Source: Bolinopsis microptera
Taxonomy: Eukaryota; Ctenophora; Tentaculata; Lobata; Bolinopsidae
Direction: 5' to 3'
DNA: 64,000 nt
Assembly: GCF_026151205.1 (NCBI RefSeq)
Contig: NC_087079.1
Location: forward strand, 6,358,169 to 6,422,168
Made by a program: the position numbers and the translations under genes. Of the stretch, positions 50,640 through 62,903 are shown piece by piece. Positions within the stretch are counted from its first letter, which is position 1; every line of letters starts with the position of its first letter. Below the pieces are notes generated by a model. It was not told where the DNA came from, ran no database searches, and worked only from the letters and a program-made list of their open reading frames with translations.

Positions 50640-53380
50640 ATAATATTTAGCTTTGGCGTAACATTGGTTCTGGCGAAGGATCATAAGGGTATCCATATAA
50701 TTGGATAAAGCCAGCTAGGTGAACTGTTCAGATCCTTTAAGAGTTTAAGGGACAGGCTTTGTAGAGTATTTGAGATAATATGGAGAGGAGAAAGGAAAGA
50801 CGTGTTAACCTAATTCACCCATATTTAACGCATTTAGGAGATAAGGTCGGACTTTTCCGCAGCAACGGTTCTCTGGAAACGATATCAAGACCCGACCTCC
50901 AGGGATAACCGTTTAATTGAATAAGGAAATAATTTGCCACTTCATTCGTCCAAGTGGCAGCTGCTGTTAATCAAATTTCATGTAATGATACGGACAATGA
51001 TCGGCGTATTCACTAGAACGATTTGATTTGCCAAGCCAAACAGGAAATGACTTCCCAGTTCGCTTTAATTTCCCGTGAGACAAAATTGAAAGATTATTAT
51101 GTACATCGTCTCGCTTTGTATGTATAGTAAGATGATCATGTAATTAACCTAGAGCCCTTACCATTTCGTTTAAAAAAAGGAATACTTTAACCACGGCCAA
51201 CTCCAAAATTTTGACTTTTAAAACAATTTTTCATCAACCAAACTTCCTAACAGTGACGAAGATTGAAGTATATGGAAATTCAGTACCATTGTCAGAAAAG
51301 CAAAGAAAAAAGAGCGCCTGATAGTCTAATTCGTATCCGATTAGAATTACAAATATCTGAGTGCTTAGAACTTGTCAAGAAGGAAAACTAGCACGAACTT
51401 CAATGGCTTGATAGAAAATCAACAAGCATGCCTGATTCATAGTGTACATACCTATGAACTCCGCCGAAACTTAGATCCGTGACTAGCAAGCAAGCAATAC
51501 AATCACAACAATTAAATAACGATCCCAATAATAACTTGTCTTACTGATCTGTCGACTATTTCTACTCTCTAGGACCTAGGTCTACTATAACAGTCATGCA
51601 ACGCACGTCACTACTAGTACTATAACAGTCATGCAACGCACGTCAAACCAAAATAATAGTTAGATTGCCCTAATTCCTCAGACACAAATAACAATCCGAA
51701 ATTTTAAAATATCATAAAAATAGAGCCAGCCAAATGGAAAACAAAGCTACAAAGTGACCTTAGTAAGTTGAACTGCTGAGTCAACAGTCAATAAACTGAT
51801 AAAACCTTACAACCCAATAAACGATAGAACTTCTAATTGATCAATGAGCTCTGCAGCATAGTGATAATTAATATTAGCTACATAGGTGACAGTTATCAAA
51901 CTTCATTATTATTAGTTCCAATCGATGATGGAGATAGGAATGTACCTATAAACTTACTCTAATCATAAATAGCTCCTAACGTTGGAAACAATTTGTTAAC
52001 TAACTCTATTAATGCTGTTCTTACAAGTTACAACAAAGTCTTCACTTTTCATGTTATCTATCCTGGGTTTGGACAGGATATTACCGGCTTAAAATATTTC
52101 CATCGCGATACATAATACTCAATAAATGTAATAGATTTGTAGTGTTGTTATTAGTTTAAAACTATATTACTGATTACTGATTAGTTAGAGTAAAATAGTA
52201 ACTTTAGCTAATCCAATAGACTGTTTCATTCGGAAGCTGACCGCTGAGTTGAGACAGTTATGAGATTTTAGGGCTACGCTAAATATTTGGAGCTAGTACC
52301 GAAGAGACTAGAGAGAGCTAATGGGCATCATCGTGCAACATGGTAGTGTAAAAACCACTGAAGTTTCAGCTAACTTGGTACTAAATCCTGGTTTTATATC
52401 ACTCGAATGTTGAAAAGAAAGGGAACAGGGAATAGATGTATGTGATTTTAAAATATACATTCGCTCCGCTTTGAGTGCAGCCCTGGTAATTGGTATAATG
52501 TAGTAGTAATCTTGACGACTTGCAAAGTTACTAAAGAAAGGAAAACAAAACTTTATTAAAAGTATTACGTGTTGCCTTTAAATATGAACAATAGGAATCA
52601 TGATATAATCAAGGTACAAAATATGATATAAACAAGGTAGACTGACAATAAATATAGGACAATAACCCTGAGGCAAATGAATGAATCTTTGTTCCTTAAT
52701 TAATGAGGACTGAGAATTCACGTTGTTTGTCAGTCGGGTAAAAACCTCATGAAAGCTACATGCAAATTATTTTCTTGACGACATATTTAATATTATTTAA
52801 TTAACAAAAGCTCTTCTAATCAGTCACCAGCAATCAGAAGCGACTGTTCTCCTAATTTACAGACTTCTGTAGACACCACTGTTGTGAGCGTCTGCTTAAC
52901 GATCACGATGCTAGCGAAACTTTCATGTATATACTATATGTATTCTCCTGGATATGGACAGTATTTCCCATTCTCGACTGCTTAAATCAGGTACGGAATC
53001 AGAAGACTTTGTTGACAAACTTGAATTTAAAAGCAAGAGAATTGAATTTAAAGTTTTAACTGCTTAAGTAAAGTAAAGGTGGCCACTGTAATGTGCAGTA
53101 TGAGCTCAAACGGCGTGCATTATATCTTATCTTCTGGTATGTCTGCATTGTCATTATCAATAATATGATTTGATTATATAAATTTACACACATTGACAAA
53201 CCAACAGATTGTTAAATTAATATCAACAAAAATGTAATATGACGAGCTCCAGATAACAAAATTCGATTTGGAAATCATATCAGGAGGAAAGAATAAGAAG
53301 ATGTCCTTCCAACTTATAATTTTATATTCATATCGAAAACAAGTCAAGTACTTTAGCAGTTACTAGTTAGCTAGTAGCTG
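50640..53380. other. Gene-poor stretch
   Basis: AT-rich sequence without a recognised coding exon. One 28-base direct duplication (TACTATAACAGTCATGCAAC...) lies at 51581-51650. Confidence 0.4.
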
Positions 53381-53385
53381 TGCGA

Positions 53386-53766
53386 GGGGGCGGGGACGGG
53401 GACGGGGACGGGGGACGGGGGACGGGGGACGGGGGACGGGGGACGGGGACGGGGACGGGGGACGGGGACGGGGGACGGGGACGGGGGAAGGGGGACGGGG
53501 GACGGGGGACGGGGGACGGGGACGGGGGACGGGGGACGGGGGACGGGGGACGGGGGACGGGGACGGGGGACGGGGGACGGGGGACGGGGGACGGGGACGG
53601 GGGACGGGGGACGGGGGACGGGGACGGGGGACGGGGACGGGGACGGGGACGGGGGACGGGGGACGGGGACGGGGGACGGGGGACGGGGGACGGGGGACGG
53701 GGACGGGGACGGGGACGGGGACGGGGACGGGGACGGGGACGGGGACGGGGACGGGGGCGGGGCGGG
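53386..53766 (+). repeat. G-rich (GGGGAC / GGGGGAC)n array
   Basis: About 380 bases of mixed 6- and 7-bp units with runs of four or five G every 6-7 bases on the plus strand. This is ideal for G-quadruplex formation. Long open frames on both strands (GDGG / PRPRP) are repeat artefacts. Confidence 0.97.
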
Positions 53767-55660
53767 GTTGTCAACCGATAAAGCTTCTTCGGAACATGTT
53801 TCCTATGACTCCATCATAGCTCCTTTCTGTGACACGTAAGAAAACTACGATTGGAATTTGGATTGAACGTAAAGAAAAGTTACAGATACTAAATAAAAGC
53901 ACATACATAATGTCTTCATTGAAGACCTACAAAATAACAAATCCTGGATCACCACGATGATGGCTATAAATAGTGTAAATAAGTAATAACCTATATCTAG
54001 AATAAGCACATAGCTGCTCAACCACATACATACCACTCAACTAGTCACCCAAATTTTGTAATTAATTTCCAAAACGAACCTTCTTTTTTTGGCATCTGAA
54101 GTTACGACCTCAAAATAAATTTAAGTAAGCAACTTAACCAAAATCACGAAACCAAACTCATAAAGTCATAAGAATAACGAATCTTTTAAAAATCCTTTTA
54201 AAAAGGGTACTCCACTCGACAAAAAATGAAAAATTTAATAACATTAATTTTAAGGTACGAAATTTAGCCCGCTTATTCGTGAATATTTAGAGGAATTTAA
54301 ACGAAATTTAAACGGTTGCACAACCAATACCATTACGAAGTAGGTGGTCATTCATCGCCGTAACGCACCATAATTTTGTTAAAATTGGTGAGATGTTTTG
54401 GTTCCCCGAGTTTGCGTAGATTTAAGGTAGCCCTGTGTAGAACTTTTACTCTTAACCCTAGGGCTCATCGAATAGATCTCGGAAGGACCTACCAGTAATT
54501 TTAAGTTAAATGTTGAAATTCAACCGTAAAGTATGTTTTATCGTCCAAAATGTGTCCAAAATGTGTCCAAAATGTGTAATTGTACATTTTAAAGCATGAC
54601 CTCAGAGATATCAGGGAAGCAAAAATTACTCTTAGATAATATCGAGAAGAAGCCATGGAGAGCGTTGCCATGGCTGTATATCAATATATTATACTTTGAC
54701 TGCATTTACCTTCAATTTACAAAACAATTGACATTTTTTATTGTGTCAGTGTGTTCTGAGATCAGCATGACTAGAACCATACCATGATACAAAAATTTGT
54801 AAATCGAGAAACTAAATATATTTAGATTATCACCTATACGAAGCGGGGAAGATCATGCATTATGCACAGTATTGTGATAGGAGATCAGATAACACCTCCA
54901 GGTCGTTAAAATACACCCAAAAAAGAGGGAAGAATACCAACTTCATCTCAAATTTAATCTTTGGATTAAAAGTAGTGACCCGTGACTCCAGAAACTCTAA
55001 TCAGTAATAACGTTAGGATAAAAACAGAAATCCTAAAATTCGGACTTTAATGATAATCTGTGGAATGGGCTTTAATTAAATCTGCTAAAAAAACTTTACG
55101 TAGACTTACTGATAAAAACATGACGCATAAAAATCTCAAGTACACAAGCTAGTAAAGCTCAAAGCTGGTAAAAGAGAGAGAGAGAGAGAGAATTATAATA
55201 TTTAACATTGCAGCCTTCTATATGGTCTGGTAGTTATGTGTTGTAAAATGTAATATTGGGATGGTAATTATGGTGAGTTTCACTCCATGATGTGACAGTC
55301 AGGGTAATATTATAGGTGCGGTCAAAAAGGGAGTGGTTACGCTGAGAAATTCCGGTGATATTCAGCTGTGAACGGATTGTAGCCATATGCAGAGTTAATT
55401 TTATGGACGTTAATAATGTCTCTAAAATAACTTGAAAAGGTTGTCTCGCGTGAGTCTGTCTTGTCTTGTCTACCCGAAGTATCGGGGATTATAGTTGAGA
55501 AGTTCTCCGGACTTGTATAGTCTTTCAGGCCAACTCTTTAATCTTATGTGTACATTTCACATCATGAATGTAGCTCAACTCTGACCCTGTCAGTCTTGAA
55601 TCTGTCTGTCTGTCACGTTCTTTTCACGTGTCAATAGGTTAAACACCACGTGTCAGTCGA
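53767..55660. other. Intergenic stretch downstream of the SIDT gene
   Basis: No supported gene. TCCAAAATGTG is repeated three times at 54543-54573, and a GAGA tract lies at 55174-55190. ATTAAA on the minus strand near 55535 could be the SIDT polyadenylation signal. Confidence 0.4.
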
Positions 55661-58600
55661 TCAGAACAAATAGCCAGGTTTGCCCTTCTTCTCACCTGAT
55701 TTGACCACTACAGCGGGGTACTTGCTCGTGTCGTTCTCCTTAAAGATAATATGGGGGTCCGGAACATCATCCGAGATGTTGATATAGGAGATGTCATCAG
55801 ACATGTCTGTCATGACAGACTCTTTGGTGTGACGGTGTGAGTCGTTACGGGAGAATCCTGATTTGGAGTGCGGACATCCTCCCTTGCAGGACCCTCTCTT
55901 GCTAGCTTCCCTCTGTTTGCAGTCACAGATAGACTTTATCGAGCACCCACAGGATTTCTTAGCACACCCGCAGTTATCTTTACACCCACAATTGAGTGGC
56001 CCTCCTTTGCCATGGCCCGCACCTTGGGAGCAGCTCCCCCCACACCCACTGTGACCACAAGGTCCCTGTATGGTAGCTGGAGCAGCACCTCCAGCAACAC
56101 CTCCAGCTGCTTGATCTTTAGCACCCTCACTCAGACTCATGCTGAAGCGCCTTCCTGTGTACTCTATCCCGTAGTGAGCAGATACACACTCTACACACGG
56201 GTAGTTGAGGTAGATCACCAGGTAGGTGGTCCCCAGCATGGCAAACGAGCTCAACATGCTGAACATGTCGTTTCCGTCGTAGTAGTCGAAAAAGATGCAC
56301 TGGTCGTTCATCGTGCGTGATTCTTGGGGTGATCGGAGGGGGTTGTAAAGGTCGTACTTGCGGTAGATCCAGATTGTGGCTGCCCAGGCTGATAGGACCA
56401 TCAGACTGTAAATGATTCGTATCTGCAGGTGGGTATTGTTGGTGAGATTCAGGGAACTTTGGTCCTAATATGATAATTGTGTTAAAATCGAAGTTCTCAA
56501 ACTTGCTACTTTTCTGTGAGAGACAGAATCACGTTCGCCAGACAAAATTAACATTCCACGATGGAACTGGATCTTGTAACTGCTCAACTTAATGCGTTGT
56601 AATTTGGTAATAATTCGGTAGAAACATTTTAGAGATAATCGTATTACAAACCCAGGTAAAATTGGTGTGCCAACTGCTGTGAGCAAACTTGTTTTCAAGT
56701 CCAATCTGATCAAACAAGGCATAGAGGAGACAGAATATCAAGCCGGAAAGTAACCAGCCGAGGAAGAAGTAGGAGAAGTTGCAGTCATCACAGAAGAAAC
56801 CTGCAGACCATTTAGGGGATAAAATTGATAGAATTTAATTTTTGCAGCAATAAATTTAATCTTTTCTGCTTTAGATTATGGGTTTGGCAAACTCTAAAGA
56901 GGAACTACCCTGATACGATACAATGATATGCGGAGTGGGTTATCTGGCGTATATCGGCTAAATTCCGATTTCCGGCCTAGTAGTAGTTTAAGTTATAGAA
57001 GTAGTAGTATTAAACGTACCTTCGTAACCAGCGAAAGCGATAGAGATCAAGGTATGAAGGACAAACAACATCATCTTCCAACCGTACCCACTGTCTCTCT
57101 TCATTTTGTAGCTGTAGCAATCCCACCAGTTACAGAACTCTGGGTGATCCGGATCACACCTGCCGTCCGTCAACCATCTGAAGAAATTAGCTTTAAAGTT
57201 TAGAGTTTTTAATCGTATCACACCTGCCGTCCGTCAACCATCTGAAGAAATTAGCTTTAAAAGTTTGGAGTTTTTAATCGTATCACACCTGCCGTTCGTC
57301 AACCATCTGAAGAAATTAGCTTTAAAGTTTAGAGTTTTTAATCGTATCACACCTGCCGTCCGTCAACCATCTGAAGAAATTAGCTTTAAAGTTTAGAGTT
57401 TTTAATCGTATCACACCTGCCGTCCGTCAATTATCTGAAGAAATTGGCTTTTAAAGTTTAGAGTTTTTAATCGTCTATAGAATAAGTTTCATGCTGTGAG
57501 AGTAAGAGAATACTCAATACCTCTACCGTTGAGAAACATTTTAAGCAAGGATCTTTTCTTTCGTACAAAGACAGTTCCTTCATAGAAGTGATCAAAGTTA
57601 TTTTACTTTTAGAACTAAGGAAAGTGAGTCTCTTATTTTATTCCAAGGACGGGCTTATCACGGAGGGCTATCCAAAATTTCAGTTATGATTAAATCTAAT
57701 ATCTATAACCTGTAAAAGTCCATAGGGAAGAGTTCTGCCTTGAAAGCGATCCAGGCATGAACTGTAGCGAGCCAGACGAAGAATACCGCGTAGTAAACAG
57801 TCTTGACAACGTTACTCGGCCAACCCTCCGAGGTGAAAGCTGCCTGATAGTTAATGTTTCAATATTTTACAATATTTTATATTCATATTGTCATTTGATT
57901 AATTGGCGAGGTTTTCTTTCAACAAAGTGCTCTTTTAAAGCAACTTACGGGCAAATTGTAACTATCTATGCTTTAAAATTTGTAAGTTCAGAACAGAAAA
58001 CGTAAAGATTAAGACAATATACTTCAACTTGAAGTAACTTCAAACTTTAAGACAAATCTTACCAGTAATTTCAAATATTTAAATACCTCGGTATACTGTA
58101 GAGCTAACATGGGTCCAACGAGAAACACGTAGAATTTAGAGGCTCGGACAGGCTTGGAGGGGATACTGCAGAACCGACTCAGCTTCTGATCCTTGATGTA
58201 GTTTATAGAACCCCTGATAAACAGCGCACCAGTTAATATTATTAATATTATTAATAAGTTAATATTATTAATAATAAACAAACAAAAACAAATGTTAACG
58301 TATTCTCCAACTTCTTAGCCTGAAAGAATCAGACTGAGGATCCAAAATTCGTGTCATCAAACTTAGAATTATGTCACCAAAACTCACCGATCAAAGAGAC
58401 AGGCCACATAAAGAGCAATAGTAATGTAAAGGAATGTTAGATCGTAGGTTTGAGAGAGTCTTGATGGACACAGCGAGTATAATCCTGCACACAGAGCCTG
58501 CAATATACTCAGTTCCAATTATCAAATATTAATTAATTAATTATTATCGCATAGAAATGATATAGAGTTGATTTTACTTAATTTTAAACATTGATCGTAA

Positions 58601-61592
58601 AAGTTATCATGGTTACGCGTGGAAAAATATGGTTTATAAATAAAATTCATACATTTGCTGTATGTATATAATTTCTAAATCCATGATCGTAATTCTAATT
58701 GGGCCTCATTTTTCCCAAGAATTTGTCAGTAAATACCAGAGACATAATATATAAACCTGCATGACATGAGCAGTGCCGAGAGAGTAGGCGAGGGAGAAGG
58801 AATGCTCGTGGATGTGGTTATTCTCACCACACTTGCTCTCCATCAGAGATATCACTATCAGAGCCATGATGCCGTGCAGCAGGAACGATAAATTACTTGT
58901 CACTAAAGAGAATTGATATCAGCTTCAATTGGATTCAGGGGAGTCAAATTATTTTCAAACGATGACGATTAATAACCAGAAAGATAATAGATCGGTCATG
59001 AATATCATCGAGAAAAGTCAGAGTACCTAGGCGGATCGATTTGATTGTCAAACAGTCAAACTCTATCATAAGGTTCAAGACATGGAACGTCTTTAGGCTA
59101 TGATACTGCCAGATGGAATTAATTATGCAGTGCCTTAAATGCATATTTATGATCAAATTGTTTGATTTTTTAAAGATTAGAAGTCTTGAGTGATTGTTCT
59201 GAAGCATAACACAATTTGTACTTGTTTACCGGGACCTCTGAAAAGTCTCCTCTCACTAACTAGACAACAAGGAATGTTTGTACACAACAAGAATGTTATA
59301 ACTAAGGGACTAAGCTGACAGTTCCAAAATACCAGTTATTTTGATACGCTTTCTTACTGTATCCAATGATTTCACCAAGTCAATCGCTAGAATGTTACTT
59401 CTGATTTACAAAAACATATTGATTTCTATTCCGACACTTATCGAGACTTATTCAAAACTGATTTTGATGATTAATCGTAACCCGAATCAAAAGTTAACCC
59501 AATTAGATACAAAAAGATTACAGAAAATGTCAAACGAAAGTGACTTCACAGAACAGCGAGGCAGGCAGGACCCCCTCTAATCCACTCACCAGAGTTAGCA
59601 GGCATGTCCATCCAGGTAACAGACCGGTAACACTTCTCATTGTAATAACACAGATCCCTGTCCCCCTCCGTGGTCATCCTATCATAGGACTTGATAACAA
59701 CAGCTACCTCCCCCAGTAGGACACATACACCCACTACTAGGGTCCAGTACGCGTACCCCTTGTTGCCTCGTATTAACCACCTAGAGTGGGAAGGAGGGGT
59801 TTATAGCCATTTCAAACAAAGTCAGTCTCAAACAAATGAACCACTAAATCAAAATGCTATTTACCAGGTGGGGTGTCATAACCATTTTTGGTGTTGTTTT
59901 AAACTGGACAAACATTTATATCTTTATATAAAAATTGTCGTTGTACTTGCACCCCCTATATTAAATTGGTGATGTGATGATAGATGTTGCTTTCGATCAA
60001 TCAACCATGAGTGAAAACCAAATTAAATCATTGTTTCTTTCAAGTCACAGCCATCAATCAATTATTGTCATACTTATTATTGCAAACCTCCCTAAACTGA
60101 CTTACGTAGGGACGAGATCCCTCTATTAACCCAAGAACCTTATACCCATACTATGAATAAGAAACTAACATCCAGATATTAACGCCGCGCACTCACCCCA
60201 TGATAGTCTTCCTCCAACTAGCATAACAGGGCAGATCGCAGGAGTAGGAGAAGACCCTGAAGAAGCCCCACGTGATCATAGTCGCGAAGAAGAGACACAC
60301 CAGACAGTAGAGAGACAGGGGAACGAACACTGTGTAGTCGTAGCCTTGGTTAACTGAGACTGTCACATTCTTGGACATGTTGGCTGGGTAGCCGTCAGCC
60401 AGGGAGATACGTACGTAATACCTGGGGTCGGGTAATAAAGTTTGTCAGGTTGACGGTAATTATCGTGACTAAAACAGTTTTTTGCCCATAACTCCTCAGG
60501 GAAGCATTTTAATCCTATGCCATAAGATTGTTTCAAAATCAGCATAGAAAAATACATCCAATTATACCATAATCTTACCCTTATAATCATATAATGGCCT
60601 ATCTGTGAAAAAGATTAAAATCCTAGGCGAGTGATTCAGTGGGACCGAAGCCAAGTGTAGTTTTAATTTTATGTTTCAGTAATCAGTAAGCCTTACCGCT
60701 GAGCTTTAATGACCGGAAAAGAAGAATGATGGAGAGAAAACGTCGCCGTCTTAGAAAAGGACAACTTCGCCCTCTCGTAGCCTTCAAAGAAGTTAGTAAC
60801 AGCAGCAGGACAATAAGGTGAAATGTACAGGGTAGCGTTCATCTCATTCTCACTCTCCACATTGATGTGAACACTTCTCCTATATGACACGTGATCAGGT
60901 GTTATATCCACCATGTGGAGAACTTCCTTTTGGCTGTGGTCCAACACTGACTTGATGCTGTTTCCCATGGCTATCTTGGTGAAGTCCAGGTTGACGGTTA
61001 GCTCCACGGTGGAAGCCCAGGAGGATGAGAGGTATGCGAGGAATGCGTAGGAGCTGGTGGCAGCAGGGACGGTGGAAGAGTTGGAGGTGGGACATCCGAA
61101 TGATTTGGAGGAGGTGGAGTTGGCGATGTTGATTTCGGTGACGGGGGAGAGGTCGTCGTTAACGAGGAGAAGTTGGGTGAAGAGGGGTGGTGTTTTGGTG
61201 TCTCGCTTCTTTCTCCGGTCTTTATTCTCTTCGGTTTTAGCGTCATCAGTAGTACTGTCGTCAGTTTTAGTGTCGTCAGTTTTAGTGTCATCAGTTTTTG
61301 CGTCGTCAGTTTTTGCGTCGTCAGTTGTAGCGTCATCTGTTTTGGTTTCAGACTCTTTGTAATACGACTTTATGGTAACCGACAATATGCCGAAGTCTGG
61401 ATTTTGTACACCATAAGACGCACTATTGGCAATAGTGATCAGCTGCAAGGTTTCTGTCTTGATTTCCGAGGTGTTAGTCGGTTTGTCAGCTATCACCACC
61501 TTTTTAGTGGCTAGCTGAAACTTGACTTCTTTTTCCTCAGCACCAAGAGTCAGGCCAACAATAAATATCGATAGCACCAGATTCTGCCACAT
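55661..61592 (-). CDS. SIDT: SID-1 family transmembrane protein (SIDT), with Cys-rich tail
   Basis: Ten exons on the minus strand: 61592-60697, 60421-60197, 59780-59590, 58902-58757, 58497-58388, 58213-58087, 57843-57710, 57177-57020, 56800-56652 and 56464-55661. Phases agree throughout, giving 979 residues. A signal peptide (about 1-18) precedes a 320-residue ectodomain and about eleven membrane helices. Family marks are GDRDLCYYNEKCYRS and MPANS after the first helix, LYSLCPSRLSQTYDLTFLY, and ESRTMNDQCIFFDYYDGNDM near residue 765. Relatives move or bind dsRNA and cholesterol at the plasma membrane or lysosome and share a CREST-type zinc site. Here the histidines expected in the YH, HD and WH positions read as Ser, Asn and Ser. 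Residues 84-121 are TDDAK repeats followed by RRKKRD, and residues 848-909 hold 13 cysteines. Confidence 0.9.
57154..57478. repeat. 64-bp minisatellite duplicating a SIDT splice acceptor
   Basis: The real 3' splice site of the exon 57177-57020 is followed upstream (higher coordinates) by four more copies of the same 64 bases. Each copy contains the acceptor (TTCTTCAG on the minus strand) and the first 24 exon bases. The most distal copy has two changes. Confidence 0.93.
60465..60640 (-). mobile_element. Degenerate third copy of the TCGCTCG MITE in a SIDT intron
   Basis: CGTGACTAAAACAG, TTTTTTGCCCATAACTC, GGGAAGCATTTTA, and GGCGAGTGATTCAG occur in the same order as in copies 1 and 2, strongly diverged. 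It lies in SIDT intron 1. Confidence 0.6.
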
Positions 61593-62095
61593 CGTTCAAT
61601 GGAATGTGCCTAGTGAGACAGTGGGCTTTACAATCTGTGGTAGACAAAGTTGAGGGAACAGTTCGCAGACAAACAAGTTTGTTGAATACAAGTACAGGTT
61701 GTTATAACGAGATGCAAACAAGAACTAGGAAATGGTAGATTGCACAGAGCGAACACTGAGACTTTTAACAAGTTTATCGCAAAGGTCTTAAATTTTAGAA
61801 TCATCGGTCATCTCATTTATAATTTGAACAGCGAACAATATTGTTCGGCTCTAATCTTGAGTAATCTGTCAGTTAACCAAAAAATAACTAAATAAATAAC
61901 CAAGCTACAGGGTTACCTGAATATCTCACCAATAAACAGCTCCAGTAGATGATTCGGAGAGATTAATATCCGGCAATCAGTGAAGACTTTTAATTTTATG
62001 AGTGCTTTCATCATATCCACGTGACTTTACTAAGCTTTAAATGTAGAGTAAACAAGCCTCGCAAGAATAAACAGCTGTCTAGGATCCGACAATTT
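61593..62095. other. SIDT upstream region
   Basis: Contains the presumed promoter and 5' UTR of the SIDT gene. I see no unambiguous TATA box or other gene. Confidence 0.35.
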
Positions 62096-62097
62096 AG

Positions 62098-62331
62098 AAG
62101 GAGGAGGAGGAGGAGGAGGAGGAGGAGGAGGACGAGGAGGAGGAGGAGGAGGAGGAGGAGGAGGAGGAGGAGGAGGAGGAGGAGGAGGAGGAGGACGAGG
62201 AGGAGGAGGAGGAGGAGGAGGAGGAGGAGGAGGAGGAGGAGGAGGAGGAGGAGGAGGAGGAGGAGGAGGAGGAGGAGGAGGAGGAGGAGGAGGAGGAGGA
62301 GGAGGAGGAGGAGGAGGAGGAGGAGGAGGAT
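62098..62331 (+). repeat. (GGA)n trinucleotide array
   Basis: About 78 GGA triplets interrupted twice by GACGAG. It yields poly-Arg, poly-Gly or poly-Pro frames that are not genes. Confidence 0.97.
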
Positions 62332-62765
62332 TAGTTAATTCATGTTGCGCGTCTAAATTATACACATCATCTAACTTGAGGTTACGTCAACGTGCATATA
62401 CAATAAGACTTCATATATTCAAAAGCTTACAATAAAAATAAAAATATTCCTTTAAATTAATCAAATTACAAACGTGATTATCATGCGTTAAATGTATGCT
62501 AACACTCAAAATCCTAAGAAAGAAAGATATCATATACAAATTCTACATAACTATCATAACTATCTACATAATTACATAACAGTGACAAAAAATAAAATTG
62601 AATAATAATAATGCATTCAATCAAACTAAAATTTAAAACTCAGCCCGTTTTCATAGAAATAGGCAAACATAACCTATAACCAACCCCCATGCACTATTCT
62701 GTTTTAGTATCGTGTTTAGCACAAAGCTATGCTAATCAATTCTCCATAAGTTCTGAAGTAGTGAA

Positions 62766-62900
62766 CTAGGATGGCACTTTGAGAACGCATGCTCCAGCGC
62801 AAGGAGACGAAACGAACAGGTGTTTTGAGGTAGCTTCTTCAAAAGAGATGTTAAGAGGTTTGTAGTACGCTTCCCAGACTTGGCTAATGAACTCGTCCGC
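62766..62900 (-). CDS. Possible last exon of an unrecognised minus-strand gene
   Basis: A clean acceptor (TTTTCCCAG) at 62901-62903 opens a 44-codon frame ending in TAG (62768-62766). It reads ADEFISQVWEAYYKPLNISF, then EEATSKHLFV and SSPCAGACVLKVPS, which looks like real protein: amphipathic, with balanced composition. I do not recognise the family. Upstream exons would lie beyond 62900; none is evident to 64000. The phase was chosen because it is the only open one with a protein-like composition. Confidence 0.4.
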   Translation of the reverse strand, partial: ADEFISQVWEAYYKPLNISFEEATSKHLFVSSPCAGACVLKVPS

Positions 62901-62903
62901 CTG

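Noticed and set aside
53367-53781. Frames encoding GDGGRGTG or RPRPPSP strings
   Set aside because: Translation of the (GGGGAC)n array on both strands; low-complexity only.
62021-62365. Poly-Arg and poly-Pro frames
   Set aside because: Translation of the (GGA)n microsatellite.
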